Source: Lachnospiraceae bacterium
Lineage (GTDB): Bacteria > Bacillota > Clostridia > Lachnospirales > Lachnospiraceae
DNA length: 64,000 nucleotides
Reading direction: 5' to 3'
Assembly: GCA_910575005.1 (NCBI GenBank)
Contig: CAJTCL010000008.1
Location: 76,277 to 140,276 of the forward strand
Positions 42,540 through 52,900 of this stretch are shown here, one piece after another; the first letter of the stretch is position 1, and the number at the start of each line of letters is the position of its first letter. The translations under genes and the position numbers were made by a program. The notes beneath the pieces are model-generated. The model did no database searches and had not been told where the DNA came from. It worked only from the letters and a program-made list of their open reading frames with translations.

Positions 42540-43121
42540 ATGAAAAACTCATTTGATTCTATGAACACAACCTCTGACAAAAGAGGATTAACGGTTCGCC
42601 AACTCGCTGTGATTGGTCTGATGACCGCTGTTACTTGTATTTTGGCTCCCTTTTCTCTTCCTATTGGACCAGTACCCATTTCTTTGACCAACTTAGTGAT
42701 CTATTTTTCTCTCTATGTGCTTGGCATGAAAAAAGGAACGATCAGCTATCTGATCTATTTGTTGATTGGCTTCATTGGTGTTCCAGTCTTTTCTGGTTTC
42801 ACCAGCGGACCAGAAAAATTATTTGGCCCCACTGGGGGATATCTGATCGGCTTTCTGCCTATGGCTCTGATTGCAGGATTCCTAATCGACCGATTTATCT
42901 CCAGCAAAATCGTTTGCTTTCTGGGTATGGCCGCTGGTACGGTTATCTGCTATGGTTTTGGTACGGCATGGCTTGCCTATCAAGCACACTTGGACTGGAA
43001 AGCAGCTCTATTTGCAGGTGTGATTCCTTTTATCCCAGGTGATCTGATCAAGATATTATTAGCTATGTTGATAGGTCCCCAGATTCGAACACAGTTAATT
43101 CGAGCAGAACTATTTTTCTGA
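42540..43121 (+). CDS. bioY: Biotin transporter S component BioY
   Basis: A 193-residue ECF-type biotin-binding membrane protein with six helices. GPVPISLTNLVIYFSLYVLGMKKG and the FSGFTSGPEKLFGPTGGYLIGF segment are BioY signatures. AAAGGA lies 9 nt before ATG 42540; upstream codons are ignored. The BirA operator in front supports the assignment. No bio synthesis genes are near, so the strain may be a biotin scavenger. Confidence 0.95.
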   Translation: MKNSFDSMNTTSDKRGLTVRQLAVIGLMTAVTCILAPFSLPIGPVPISLTNLVIYFSLYVLGMKKGTISYLIYLLIGFIGVPVFSGFTSGPEKLFGPTGGYLIGFLPMALIAGFLIDRFISSKIVCFLGMAAGTVICYGFGTAWLAYQAHLDWKAALFAGVIPFIPGDLIKILLAMLIGPQIRTQLIRAELFF

Positions 43122-43123
43122 TT

Positions 43124-43573
43124 TTATGTTTTTTCACTAAAAATCAACAAGGTTCCTCCAAGAAAAATAAAAAAATCTGACACATTGAAGACAATGCGAT
43201 TGAAGCGCTTCCAGGGGGTTTGAAACCGCACATAATCTACCACATACCCCCTGGACAATCTGTCATACAGATTGCTGCCGCCTCCTCCCAACAAAAAACT
43301 CAACCCCAACAACATTCTGACATTTTCTCTTTCTTGTCGTAAGAGAAACCAGGCTCCTGAAAGCGCCAGCAACAGACTAGCACAGAAACCTTTCACCAGA
43401 CTTGGCTGCTTTTCCAAGAAATTTAGCGCAGCGCCATAATTGTGATGCCTGCACAGTAAAATTTTCCCCTTACAGAACTCTTTCTCTCTCCCCCATTGCA
43501 GCCGCTTCTCCAAATGCATTTTCAAAAAAGTATCTCCTGCAAAGATGGTTGCTGCCACGATTGCAAACTTCAT
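43124..43573 (-). CDS. lspA: Lipoprotein signal peptidase II-like protein
   Basis: A 149-residue inner-membrane aspartic protease. The two catalytic Asp motifs are NLYDRLSRGYVVDYVRF and FNVSDFFIFLGG; the N-terminal GDTFLKM and NYGAALNF segments correspond to the usual D-x-x-K and N-GAAFG motifs. AAAGGAG precedes ATG 43573, 16 codons inside the longest frame. GAAL in place of GAAF is a mild deviation; it may be a second, divergent LspA. Confidence 0.85.
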   Translation of the reverse strand: MKFAIVAATIFAGDTFLKMHLEKRLQWGREKEFCKGKILLCRHHNYGAALNFLEKQPSLVKGFCASLLLALSGAWFLLRQERENVRMLLGLSFLLGGGGSNLYDRLSRGYVVDYVRFQTPWKRFNRIVFNVSDFFIFLGGTLLIFSEKT

Positions 43574-43734
43574 CGTAAGGCTCCTTTCTGCACAACTTGT
43601 ACATAGGTAATTGCGAAACAACTAAGTGATCAAAGTTTTATATACCATTTATATAATTATGAACAAATATTTTATGTCATACTTTTGTATATACAAGAAT
43701 GCCTGACATTCACATTTCACAGACAGTCTCCCTG

Positions 43735-43790
43735 CCAAAGACAGGGGCTTTTGTGGATAGCTTACCACATCCTGCCCCCTTTTGCCAGAG
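43735..43790 (-). terminator. Hairpin after the subtilase gene
   Basis: CAAAG-CAGGGGC pairs with GCCCCCTTTTG, with an inner GGAT-ATCC stem. Confidence 0.5.
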
Positions 43791-43843
43791 TATTTACACA
43801 AATACGTTTCATCAATACACAGATGATATAGACAACTGCTTCT

Positions 43844-45526
43844 CTAGCGAATCCGAAATTCTTCAAAAGCACGATACAAATTCATGCGCCCCCAGCCAAA
43901 GGCCTGATCTGGATAGGTTCGTTTTGGATCGCGCTCTGCACTGCGAATCAGCATATTTTTAATGCCTACACTAGTCAACGTTGAGTAATTTCCTCTCACA
44001 AGTCCCCATTCCATCATCAAAGCCACCGCCCCTGCTGTCACCGCTCCCGCCGCACTAGTTCCTGTTCTTGTGACAAATATATCGCCTGGCTCCACGCCAT
44101 AGACTTCCACTCCTGGCGATACAAAATCTGGTTTGATCATATTATTGGCAGTAAAACCTCTGCCTGAATTAAGATAAATACTGTTGTTTCTGACATCATA
44201 CGCTCCCACTGTCATTGTAGCGATTGCACTTGACGGAACAGTAAGGGTAGTATCAGGATTGGAACGGACAAAAAAGACTTCCCCTGTCAGAAACTCTTTC
44301 AATGGCAGCCACATATGGAAGGTATGCCCGATTTCTCCCTCTTGGTATACTCGAATATTCCATAGTCCTTGTGTCGGCTTAGTAAACCGAATAAAAACAA
44401 CCTGAGAACCATCCAGAATACCTACCACTCGATAATCCACAGAGACCTTGGTATCTTCAAATAAAAAATTATATTCCCGTCCGCCGGAGAGAATATATTC
44501 ACTGGGCATTCGCTCACCCGTGGGTGAAATAATATCTAACAGAAAACGCTGCGGCGCCTGTGCCCACAGCTCTACATAAAATCCTGCAACGCCACTGCCG
44601 ACATCAATCTCTACATTGCGGATTGTTTCATCCTCCTCAAGCTGCCCAAGAAAATGGTGACGCGAGTTGCCCTCATTTCCTGACACCACCACAACTGCAT
44701 GATCATTGTGCAGCGCCATATAATTGATCATAGTTGACAACGGATTAACACCGGTATGCCCTCCCATGTCTGTTCCCAGACCTACACAAATAACAAGAGG
44801 CATATGACGTTTTCTGGCAAGCATACTTAAATATTTGACCCCAGCCATAATATCATTTTCCTGATATACGGTTGCATCCTCATTGATAAAATAAAAATCA
44901 CGCAGATATTTTTTTGCTGGTTTTAATTTCACCATTGCAATTCTGGCCAGCGGCGCGGCTCCCACAAAATTCTTTTCTGGAATCTCGCTGCCCGCGGCTA
45001 CGCTTGCCATATAAGTTCCATGTCCATCGTTATCCACCACCGGCACCATTTCTTTGGGATTTTCAGTATTCAAAGCCCGATTGATCTGCTCATCCTGATA
45101 TTCACTCCCATAGATAAATCCCTCTGGAGGTGTACCGCTGCGGTCTGTCTGATCCCAAATGGCCGCGATCCTGGTACTGCCATCACTGTTGCGAAATACC
45201 GAACTCTCATAGTCAATCCCAGAATCCAGAAACCCAATCAAAATCCCCTGACCATTCAACGACAAGGTTGGTTGGTTCTGCAATCTCAAGATTCCGCTTA
45301 CCTCGAGCGCACTCTCATCCATTGGCGCATAACAGCCTGGTATGGCGCTGTAACTGTAGTTCTTAATACTTAAAGGCGGATTCCCTTCCCTTGGCAGATA
45401 TACGATATCATAAGTCTCATCCAGATTTTGCACGCAAGGAATTGCCTGATCCTCACGCAATTCCAAGATGTACTCCATTATAAAATCATAATAATCATTT
45501 GAGTATACAGCCTCTTCACATTCCAT
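43844..45526 (-). CDS. S8-family subtilase, Csp-like
   Basis: A 560-residue subtilisin-like protease without a signal peptide. The triad is intact: Asp in LIGFLDSGID (about 101), His in NDGHGTYMAS (about 169), Ser in GTSAAGAVTAG (about 491). The ~200-residue insertion between His and Ser regions (about 270-420) fits the jelly-roll of clostridial CspB-type germination proteases. ATG 45526 is used; the longer frame would begin inside the terminator hairpin of the gene upstream. Single catalytic Csp-like proteins also occur outside germination in Lachnospiraceae. Confidence 0.87.
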   Translation of the reverse strand: MECEEAVYSNDYYDFIMEYILELREDQAIPCVQNLDETYDIVYLPREGNPPLSIKNYSYSAIPGCYAPMDESALEVSGILRLQNQPTLSLNGQGILIGFLDSGIDYESSVFRNSDGSTRIAAIWDQTDRSGTPPEGFIYGSEYQDEQINRALNTENPKEMVPVVDNDGHGTYMASVAAGSEIPEKNFVGAAPLARIAMVKLKPAKKYLRDFYFINEDATVYQENDIMAGVKYLSMLARKRHMPLVICVGLGTDMGGHTGVNPLSTMINYMALHNDHAVVVVSGNEGNSRHHFLGQLEEDETIRNVEIDVGSGVAGFYVELWAQAPQRFLLDIISPTGERMPSEYILSGGREYNFLFEDTKVSVDYRVVGILDGSQVVFIRFTKPTQGLWNIRVYQEGEIGHTFHMWLPLKEFLTGEVFFVRSNPDTTLTVPSSAIATMTVGAYDVRNNSIYLNSGRGFTANNMIKPDFVSPGVEVYGVEPGDIFVTRTGTSAAGAVTAGAVALMMEWGLVRGNYSTLTSVGIKNMLIRSAERDPKRTYPDQAFGWGRMNLYRAFEEFRIR

Positions 45527-45560
45527 CTGCTTCTCTTTTCTTTTTTTACCAGCATATGCA

Positions 45561-45598
45561 AAAAAAGAGGATTCCATGAACGGAAATCCTCTTTTTTA
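45561..45598 (-). terminator. Terminator after the GH51 gene
   Basis: AAAAAAGAGGATT / AATCCTCTTTTTT, nearly perfect, 9 bp after the GH51 stop. Confidence 0.85.
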
Positions 45599-45606
45599 AT
45601 CATGCC

Positions 45607-48600
45607 TTATTTAACTGTAATACGAACTTTTTTGGTTTTTTTGTTAAATGTTTTTACAGTAATCACGGCCTTGCCCTTCTTCTTTGCCTTGACAACACCT
45701 TTTGTATTTACCGTTGCCACCTTCTTATTGGAAGAAGTGAAAGTCAGCGTGCTGGCTGTACCCTTAGGTAAAGTTACTTTCAATTTACATGTCTTGCCTT
45801 TCTTCAGAATTTTCTTAGATGGCGTTACCTTAGAAATCTTCTTCGGCGCTTTCTTAACAGTAAGTTTATATACTTTCACTTTACCATTCTTGTTGATCGC
45901 TTTTATGGTAGCTTTGCCAGTCTTCTTGGGAGTTACCACACCCTTCTTGGTCACGGCTGCCACTTTGCTGTTAGAAGTGGTGTAAGTGCAGTTCTTGGAT
46001 AATACAGAATATCTTTCTCCAATACCCAAAGTGATACTCTTTGTGGAGATCACCTTTAACTTAATCAACTTTTTAATGGCGTTCTTAAGATTGGTATCCG
46101 CTTTATTTACCTGTGCCTGTGTAGCATCCTTATTGTCCAAAACTTTCTGTGCTGCCTTCAATGCCTTGTCATAGACTTTCCAGCTTGCCTCTGTATAATC
46201 TGCTTTCTTATATTTCTTTTTTGCAGATGTTACCGTTGTTCTTAGTTTAGTCTTATCTGCTTGCTGAATACCTGGTTCTGGCTCAGGCTCAGGTTTTGGC
46301 TCTGGTTCTGGCTCAGGGGTCTTGCCACTATAATTTACCTTGACCACAGTAAGTGACATAGCAGGTACTTCATAGATCAGCTTGCCGCCGTTAAGTGTTG
46401 TACTTTTTGTCACTGGAACAACTTTGGTCTGATTCTCCATCGTATTCATGTCCATAGAATCGCCAGACAGACAAATAAGATCCACTTTGGTCCCATCTTT
46501 CATCTCTGGGAAATTCAAAATAATCTCTTTGGAATAATCTGCATGATTCACCAATTTCGTATAAGTATTATACTCATCCTCAGAGGTCACATAATACAAA
46601 TCTGTCTGATGTCCTGATTTCTTATCATAAGAAGCAGTCTCGCTGTTGTATTTTTCCAGCGTGGTATTGAGCAGGTGTTTGCCGTAATTGTTGGCATACA
46701 TGGTCTGCACATAATAGCTTGGTGTGCCATAGCTTCCATATGCATCAAATTTAATCAGATTATAATCCCAGTCCCGACAGCCTTCCCGTTCAAAAAGAGG
46801 CGCATAGGAGGCGTGACGCACAATATCCGCGTTGCGCTCAATCCCTGTCATATAGGCGGCCTCGCTGATGGCTGTATCTAACACATTCTCTGTCGTGGAT
46901 GTAAGATGACCTGCATACTCACCGATAAATACATTGCTGCCGCCTTCATTCAGGCGCTTGTAGCTGTCATATGCATAATCATCGTTAAGCAGTGTATTGC
47001 TGTTGTCTCCAGAATAATTGATGTAGTAATGCTCATCTACCAACGTCTCACCTGGCATGTCGCGGTTAATCCATTTCCAGGCATCTGTATTCTGATTTCC
47101 CTGGTAATATGGACCAGTAGAAGAAATCAAGGTAATTTTTCTGCCTGGATAGTGTTCCTTTACATAGTTTTCCACATATTTTTTGATCCAGGCATAATTA
47201 TCGTAATAAGTCTGTCCCCAATTCTCATTTCCAATCCCAATATAGTTGAGATCAAAAGTTTCCTTATGACCATTCTCCACACGCTTAGAAGCCCAATATT
47301 TCTGAGTTTCATCAGAGCTTGTGGGACTGCCCCAGCAGTAATCAATCAAATTTGTAGCATGTTTGGCAAATTTCTCCAGCTTATCCCCAGTAACCGGATC
47401 GGCAGTGGGGCGGAACTGGCAGAAAATACCTGCGCTCAAAATTGGAAACGCCTGTGCGCCCAAATCCTCACAGAGTGTTAAAATCTCATGATAACCAAAC
47501 TGATAAGACATCATATAGCCATAGCCTGGGGTATAATTTACAGGATGGCCCTCTGTGCCCCAATAGCTTCCGATCGCCCTTCTCTCCTCCAATGGACCCA
47601 CGGAATCTTCCCAATTGTAATAGTTATCTGTGCCATAGCTGCCCTCAATCACACATCCGCCTGGAAAACGGATAAAACTTGGATTTAACGCCTGCAGCTT
47701 CTCCACCAAATCCTTTCTCAGACCAGCGCCATAAGAATAATTTTTATTGCCATATCCATAGCCATCTGTGGGAATCAAAGATACCATATCCAGATACATT
47801 GCATCTGAAGCTTTGGCTCCTTCAAAGCTTAAAACCAAAGTGCCAAGTTTTGTGTTATTCCCTTTTAAAGATGCAGAAATCTTCTGCCATGTGCCATCTT
47901 TTTTCAAATTCAAAGATACCTCATTGGTTAGTGCTGTCCCTGAATCATCAACAACTTTAACCTTTACGTTTCCACCATAAGCGCTGTTCGCCTTCATAAA
48001 CATAGAAAATTTGTATTCTTTATCTTTTGTGACTGGCATTGCAGATTGATCTAATTTTTTCTTTTCCACAAATCCATGATTGGATAACTTTTGATTTCCA
48101 GTAATCTTAGCGTAATTCTTATTCTTATCATTTAAGCCTGCGCTTCGCTCTACCACAAAATTAGATTCATTGCTGCTGTTCCAGTGAAGTTTCCAAGAAT
48201 TTTGATCTCCTTTAATCTCTGGCGCCGTAGCGGAATCCAGATTCTGGTAATTCTCAAAAGAATTATTTTTTACCATCTCTGTTGACAATCCGCCATCCGC
48301 AGAACTATTGATATCCTCATAGAACACACCAAACAACTCCTGGCTGATATCCACACCCTTATTCTTCTGGTCAATAGTCATGGCATATTCTGTCGTATTC
48401 TTAGACAACACCAAAATCTCAATCTGTTTGTCCTTTTTAATGCTAGGATTTTCTGCCATACTGCAAGTTGCTATCAATGTAACCTTTGTATCTGTATCTG
48501 GCGGTGTGATTTTACCATCATCAGAAATCACCCCAGGCTTGCTGCTTTTCCAAGAAACTGATACTTTTCCTTTCATCGCTGTGGATGGCAGTGTCAAATT

Positions 48601-49782
48601 CTTACGAATGCGGCTGGGCACTCTTCCCTCTTTTACTTCTGGGATTGTCAGAGCATTCCCTGCTGCTGAGACTACAAATGCATCATTGACATTGGAATAC
48701 ACCTTCCAGCGATATACCCCGCAGGAATCTCCTGTGACTGTCATATACATCCGAATGGATTTTGTGGTAATCTCTCCTATCGTGATCTGATTATAACAGT
48801 TAAGCTTTGAAAAATTCTTGCTGTTAGACTTTAATTCTGCATCTTTCCAGTTACCAGCATTATCTTTATATTGAAACCGAACCTTTGTGGGAACCTTCAT
48901 CCCCACTGTATCACCATACCAATATACCTGAAAAGTCTTGGTCGTAAGCGCCTCATCCCAATCATATTGAATCCAATGTTCACTTCCTGCGGTCTGCGGC
49001 CAATTCCCCCAGCCAAGCCCAGTTCCTATCGAAGAACCCGTCGGTTCAAAGTCAGCATTGTTAATACCGTTAATATTCTCCCAGTCAGAAGTATAGTCTG
49101 AGCTTGGCACACCATATACCGCTGCATCCGTTAAATTCAAATCTGGACTTGGCTCCTCTGGGGTGACAATACTTGGTTTTGGAAAACTGTCTGGCACATC
49201 GCCCAAAAGCTTCCAATCCTTAACCGCCACAGCAACCTTTGTATTGTTTGATTTTGTATGCTGCATGGTAATGCGGATCTTAGAGGTGGTCACAGGTTCA
49301 AATTCATATATCTTTTCCACATTTCCCGCAAATGTCCAGCTCCCTTTCCTGGTAACTTCCGCCCAGCCGCCGTCCTTGGTTCCATATTCCACTTTGATGT
49401 CAGTCGGAACCATAACCCCGCCGCCGTCATCATAAAACAAAATGCTTGATCCTGTAATCTCGGCCTGCCGCTCACCAAGATCATACATCATCCACTGGTC
49501 TTTGGTCTGAAGTTCTGGATCTCCATGTGCATTCCAGAAGGAATTTTGTATATCCTGATCTGCAAAATTTTCTGCTCCCATCCCATAGCCAACATAATTT
49601 ACAGAAGGAACTGCATAATCTCGAAGTGTCGGATTCTCCACATCTTCCCAGGACATTCTAGAAACCTCATTCTGCTGCATTTGCCCTGCTATCACTGATA
49701 TGGATGACGCAGGCACAGAACCGACCAGTAATGCACCTGCCAGAAACAAACTTATCACACTGCGCAGTTTTTTTAATCTCAT
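45607..49782 (-). CDS. Secreted multidomain alpha-L-arabinofuranosidase (GH51)
   Basis: A 1391-residue extracellular enzyme. After a signal peptide (to about 30) come two discoidin/CBM-like regions (about 54-194 and 214-364), an Ig-like region (365-460), and the GH51 catalytic region (465-1155) with a CBM4_9-like insert. Acid/base Glu is in YIGIGNENWG (E853), nucleophile Glu in VFIGEYAGH (E955). A Pro-Glu linker leads to a FIVAR helix module (1175-1244) and Lys-rich Big2-like repeats to the end. AAAGGAG precedes ATG 49782. Follows GH127 in the same orientation; likely acts with it on arabinose-containing plant glycans. Confidence 0.88.
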   Translation of the reverse strand: MRLKKLRSVISLFLAGALLVGSVPASSISVIAGQMQQNEVSRMSWEDVENPTLRDYAVPSVNYVGYGMGAENFADQDIQNSFWNAHGDPELQTKDQWMMYDLGERQAEITGSSILFYDDGGGVMVPTDIKVEYGTKDGGWAEVTRKGSWTFAGNVEKIYEFEPVTTSKIRITMQHTKSNNTKVAVAVKDWKLLGDVPDSFPKPSIVTPEEPSPDLNLTDAAVYGVPSSDYTSDWENINGINNADFEPTGSSIGTGLGWGNWPQTAGSEHWIQYDWDEALTTKTFQVYWYGDTVGMKVPTKVRFQYKDNAGNWKDAELKSNSKNFSKLNCYNQITIGEITTKSIRMYMTVTGDSCGVYRWKVYSNVNDAFVVSAAGNALTIPEVKEGRVPSRIRKNLTLPSTAMKGKVSVSWKSSKPGVISDDGKITPPDTDTKVTLIATCSMAENPSIKKDKQIEILVLSKNTTEYAMTIDQKNKGVDISQELFGVFYEDINSSADGGLSTEMVKNNSFENYQNLDSATAPEIKGDQNSWKLHWNSSNESNFVVERSAGLNDKNKNYAKITGNQKLSNHGFVEKKKLDQSAMPVTKDKEYKFSMFMKANSAYGGNVKVKVVDDSGTALTNEVSLNLKKDGTWQKISASLKGNNTKLGTLVLSFEGAKASDAMYLDMVSLIPTDGYGYGNKNYSYGAGLRKDLVEKLQALNPSFIRFPGGCVIEGSYGTDNYYNWEDSVGPLEERRAIGSYWGTEGHPVNYTPGYGYMMSYQFGYHEILTLCEDLGAQAFPILSAGIFCQFRPTADPVTGDKLEKFAKHATNLIDYCWGSPTSSDETQKYWASKRVENGHKETFDLNYIGIGNENWGQTYYDNYAWIKKYVENYVKEHYPGRKITLISSTGPYYQGNQNTDAWKWINRDMPGETLVDEHYYINYSGDNSNTLLNDDYAYDSYKRLNEGGSNVFIGEYAGHLTSTTENVLDTAISEAAYMTGIERNADIVRHASYAPLFEREGCRDWDYNLIKFDAYGSYGTPSYYVQTMYANNYGKHLLNTTLEKYNSETASYDKKSGHQTDLYYVTSEDEYNTYTKLVNHADYSKEIILNFPEMKDGTKVDLICLSGDSMDMNTMENQTKVVPVTKSTTLNGGKLIYEVPAMSLTVVKVNYSGKTPEPEPEPKPEPEPEPGIQQADKTKLRTTVTSAKKKYKKADYTEASWKVYDKALKAAQKVLDNKDATQAQVNKADTNLKNAIKKLIKLKVISTKSITLGIGERYSVLSKNCTYTTSNSKVAAVTKKGVVTPKKTGKATIKAINKNGKVKVYKLTVKKAPKKISKVTPSKKILKKGKTCKLKVTLPKGTASTLTFTSSNKKVATVNTKGVVKAKKKGKAVITVKTFNKKTKKVRITVK

Positions 49783-49813
49783 ATTCCTTTCTCCTTTCCA
49801 GAAAATTTGCATA

Positions 49814-49842
49814 ACAGGGACGGAAATCATTTCCGTCCCTGT
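49814..49842 (-). terminator. Perfect hairpin between GH127 and GH51 genes
   Basis: ACAGGGACGGAAAT pairs with ATTTCCGTCCCTGT, 14-bp arms. Weak T-run; it may only partly terminate and set the GH127:GH51 ratio. Confidence 0.65.
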
Positions 49843-49905
49843 CATACTTGTTTTGTAATTCAAAACATAACGATGATACAATTTTAGAACACAGCATCTC
49901 TGCAA

Positions 49906-52900
49906 TTATTTTACTGTAATCCTAACCTTTTTGGTTTTCTTATTAAAGGTTTTTACAGTAATCACTGCCTTGCCTTTCTTTTTCGCTTTTACAACACCCT
50001 TTGAGCTTACGGTAGCTACCTTCTTATTAGAAGAGGTAAAGGTAAGCTTGCTGGCTGTGCCCTTAGGCAAGGTTACTTTCAATTTACATGTCTTACCCTT
50101 TTTCAAGCTCTTCTTTGATGGTGTTACCTTCGTAATCTTTTTCGGCGCTTTCTTGATCGTAAGTTTAAATACTTTTACTTTGCCGTTCTTGTTGATCGCT
50201 TTTATGGTAGCTTTGCCAGTTTTCTTAGGTGTCACCAGACCCTTCTTGCCCACTGTTGCCACTTTACTGCTAGAAGTGGTGTAAGTACAATTCTTGGCTG
50301 TTACAGAATATTTCTCTCCCACACCCAAAGTTACACTCTTTGTAGAGATCACTTTCAACTTCACAAGCTTTTTAATCGCGTTCTTGAGATCAGTATTAGC
50401 CTTATTTACCTGTGCCTGAGTTGCATCCTTGTTGTCTAAGACTTTTTGTGCTGCTTTCAATGCCTTGTCATAGGTCTTCCAGCTTGCAGCAGTATAATCT
50501 GCTTTCTTATATTTCTTCTTTGCAGTATTTATAGTTGCTTTCAGATTTGTCTTGTCGACTTTTTGTCCTGGATTTTCTGGATCTCCTGGTTTCTCTGGAT
50601 CTCCTGGATTTCCTGGCTCCCCTGGTTTTCCTGGATCTCCCGTTGTGTTCTTCACTAGACTATTCATAGCATCTATCAATTTATCACGGGCAACCACTAC
50701 TTCTGTCACTAAATCAGCGTCCTCTTTTTGCAGTATCTTCTTAGCATTTTCAAGTGCTTCCTTATATACTTTCCAGCTCTCTGCAGTGTAATCGCTCTCT
50801 TTCAGGCCTTTCTCCTCATATTCTTTCACCAGATCTGATAACTCTTTCTTATCATCAGTAGTAGCAGCTAATTTACCTTGCAGGTTCCACTCTAAAACAG
50901 CCACTGCGACTTTCTGTCCGCCTATCACAGCATGGTTCATGGTGACACGGATCTTAGAAGTGACAATTTTCTCAAATTTATAAGTGTTGTATTCCTCTTT
51001 GTTATAAGTCCAATCACCCACTGGTTTCACTTCTGCCCATGTACCAGCATCTGTCATATATTCAATCTTAACGCCTGTTGGAGTGACAACACCGCCGCCA
51101 TCATCATGGAAAAGAATCGAAGATTCTGTAAGTTCTGCCTTGCGCTCACCAAAATCGTACATCATCCACTGATCTTTGGTCTGAAGATCAGGATCACTAT
51201 GGCCATTCCAGAAAGTACCCTCATCACCATCAGCAAATCTGTCAGCTCCAGCTCCCCATCCAACAAAACTTACGGAAGGAGTGGCATAATCGCGGATCCC
51301 TGGCTGCTTTCCACTATTCGGTGAATCTGCCATTGTCCAGATCAGCATCCTAGAAGAATTATTCTTTGGTTCTTCCAGACCCGCAGTATATTCCGCATCA
51401 TCACCACGGTTGTTCCATGCATAATATGGAACTGCCTGCAGTTTCGCATCGATCATTTCATTCCCTCTACCAGTAGCATATTTTACATCACCAGTAATTT
51501 CTACAACACCTTTCAGTAAATTCTCCTTATAGGTGGCTGTCAATTTTGCATCTCTAGGGATTACAAAATTCAGAGGATCAAAATCTTCAATCGTTGTGTT
51601 GAGCTGTGCATTGCCTGCTTTTTCCATACAGTAGACAATTGGTCCTCTCTGCAATGCAATCTTGCCCTGTGTTGCTTTTACTTTCTCATGTGACTCTGTG
51701 ATTCTGATTTCCATTGGAATATCAATAGATACTACATCACCATTGGCCCATGTCCGGTCAATCGCAGCATATCCTTTTTCCGTTTGGAACGTAACTGCGT
51801 TTCCGTTTACTTTAATGGTAACATTTTTGTTCTTCTGCTCATTTACCCATCCTGGAATACGAACTTTCAAGGTAAATTTCTTAGCTTCCTTGAGACTAAC
51901 AGTCAGCGCAACTGCCCCATCCCACGGATATTTTGTTTCCTGTTTTAAACCAACCTGTGTGCCGCCCACATTGACTGAGCCATTGCTGCCGACAAACATA
52001 TTTACAAATACATCATTCTTATGCACGGTATACATATAACCGCTCAGAGATGCAATGGTACGCATCAAGTTTGGCGGGCAGCAAGCACATCCAAACCACT
52101 CAGAACGCTTATTTCCATTGTTTACCTGTAACAGTGTGCTGTAGTAGAAACGATTTCCATCTAAATTTTCTCCGACCAGAATTGAATTATAGAGATTCTT
52201 CTCCACCATATCTGCATACTTTCCATCTTCATGCAGCAGATTCATTCTCTGATTCCAGTTTGCTGCGGCAATCGCTGCACAGATCTCACAATAAGACTGA
52301 TCAGGAGGCAGATCATAATCTGCGCCAAATCCTTCTGCATCACTGTCTTTTGTGGTTGCACCAATACCGCCTGTGATATAAGTCTTTCTCTCGGTAACAG
52401 AATCCCAAATAGCTCCCAGACTGTTAATATATGCCGCCTTATCTGGATCGTTCTCTGGCAGAAGTGTCGCAATATCTGTCACACCTGCATAGAAATAATT
52501 AGCACGCACTGCATGGCCAACGGCATTGGTCTCCTGTTTAAATGGTGTTTTATCCTGGGAATAAGTACTGCCGCTATAGCCGCTGTCACGTAAGCTTGGA
52601 TCCTCACCACGTCTGTCTATCAATAATTTAGCCGTATCATAATAAGACTGTCCAGCTCCAGTGCCCTCATATTCCTCAGCTAGTTTACCAAATTTAACCA
52701 AGGCAAGCTCAATCTCCTCATGTCCAGGAACCTCATGGCGTTTTCCATTTGGTCCAAACAGCGAAACAATATGATCTGCAAAACGCTTACCTGCTACATA
52801 GAGCCTGTAATCTGGATTGTTCATTCCTTCACGATAACGGGTATAAGCCACTACGCCTTCCAGGAAATGACCTGCATTGTACATCTCATGATTGGCAAGG

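Noticed and set aside
46906-47481. 191-codon plus-strand frame
   Set aside because: Antisense to the GH51 catalytic domain.
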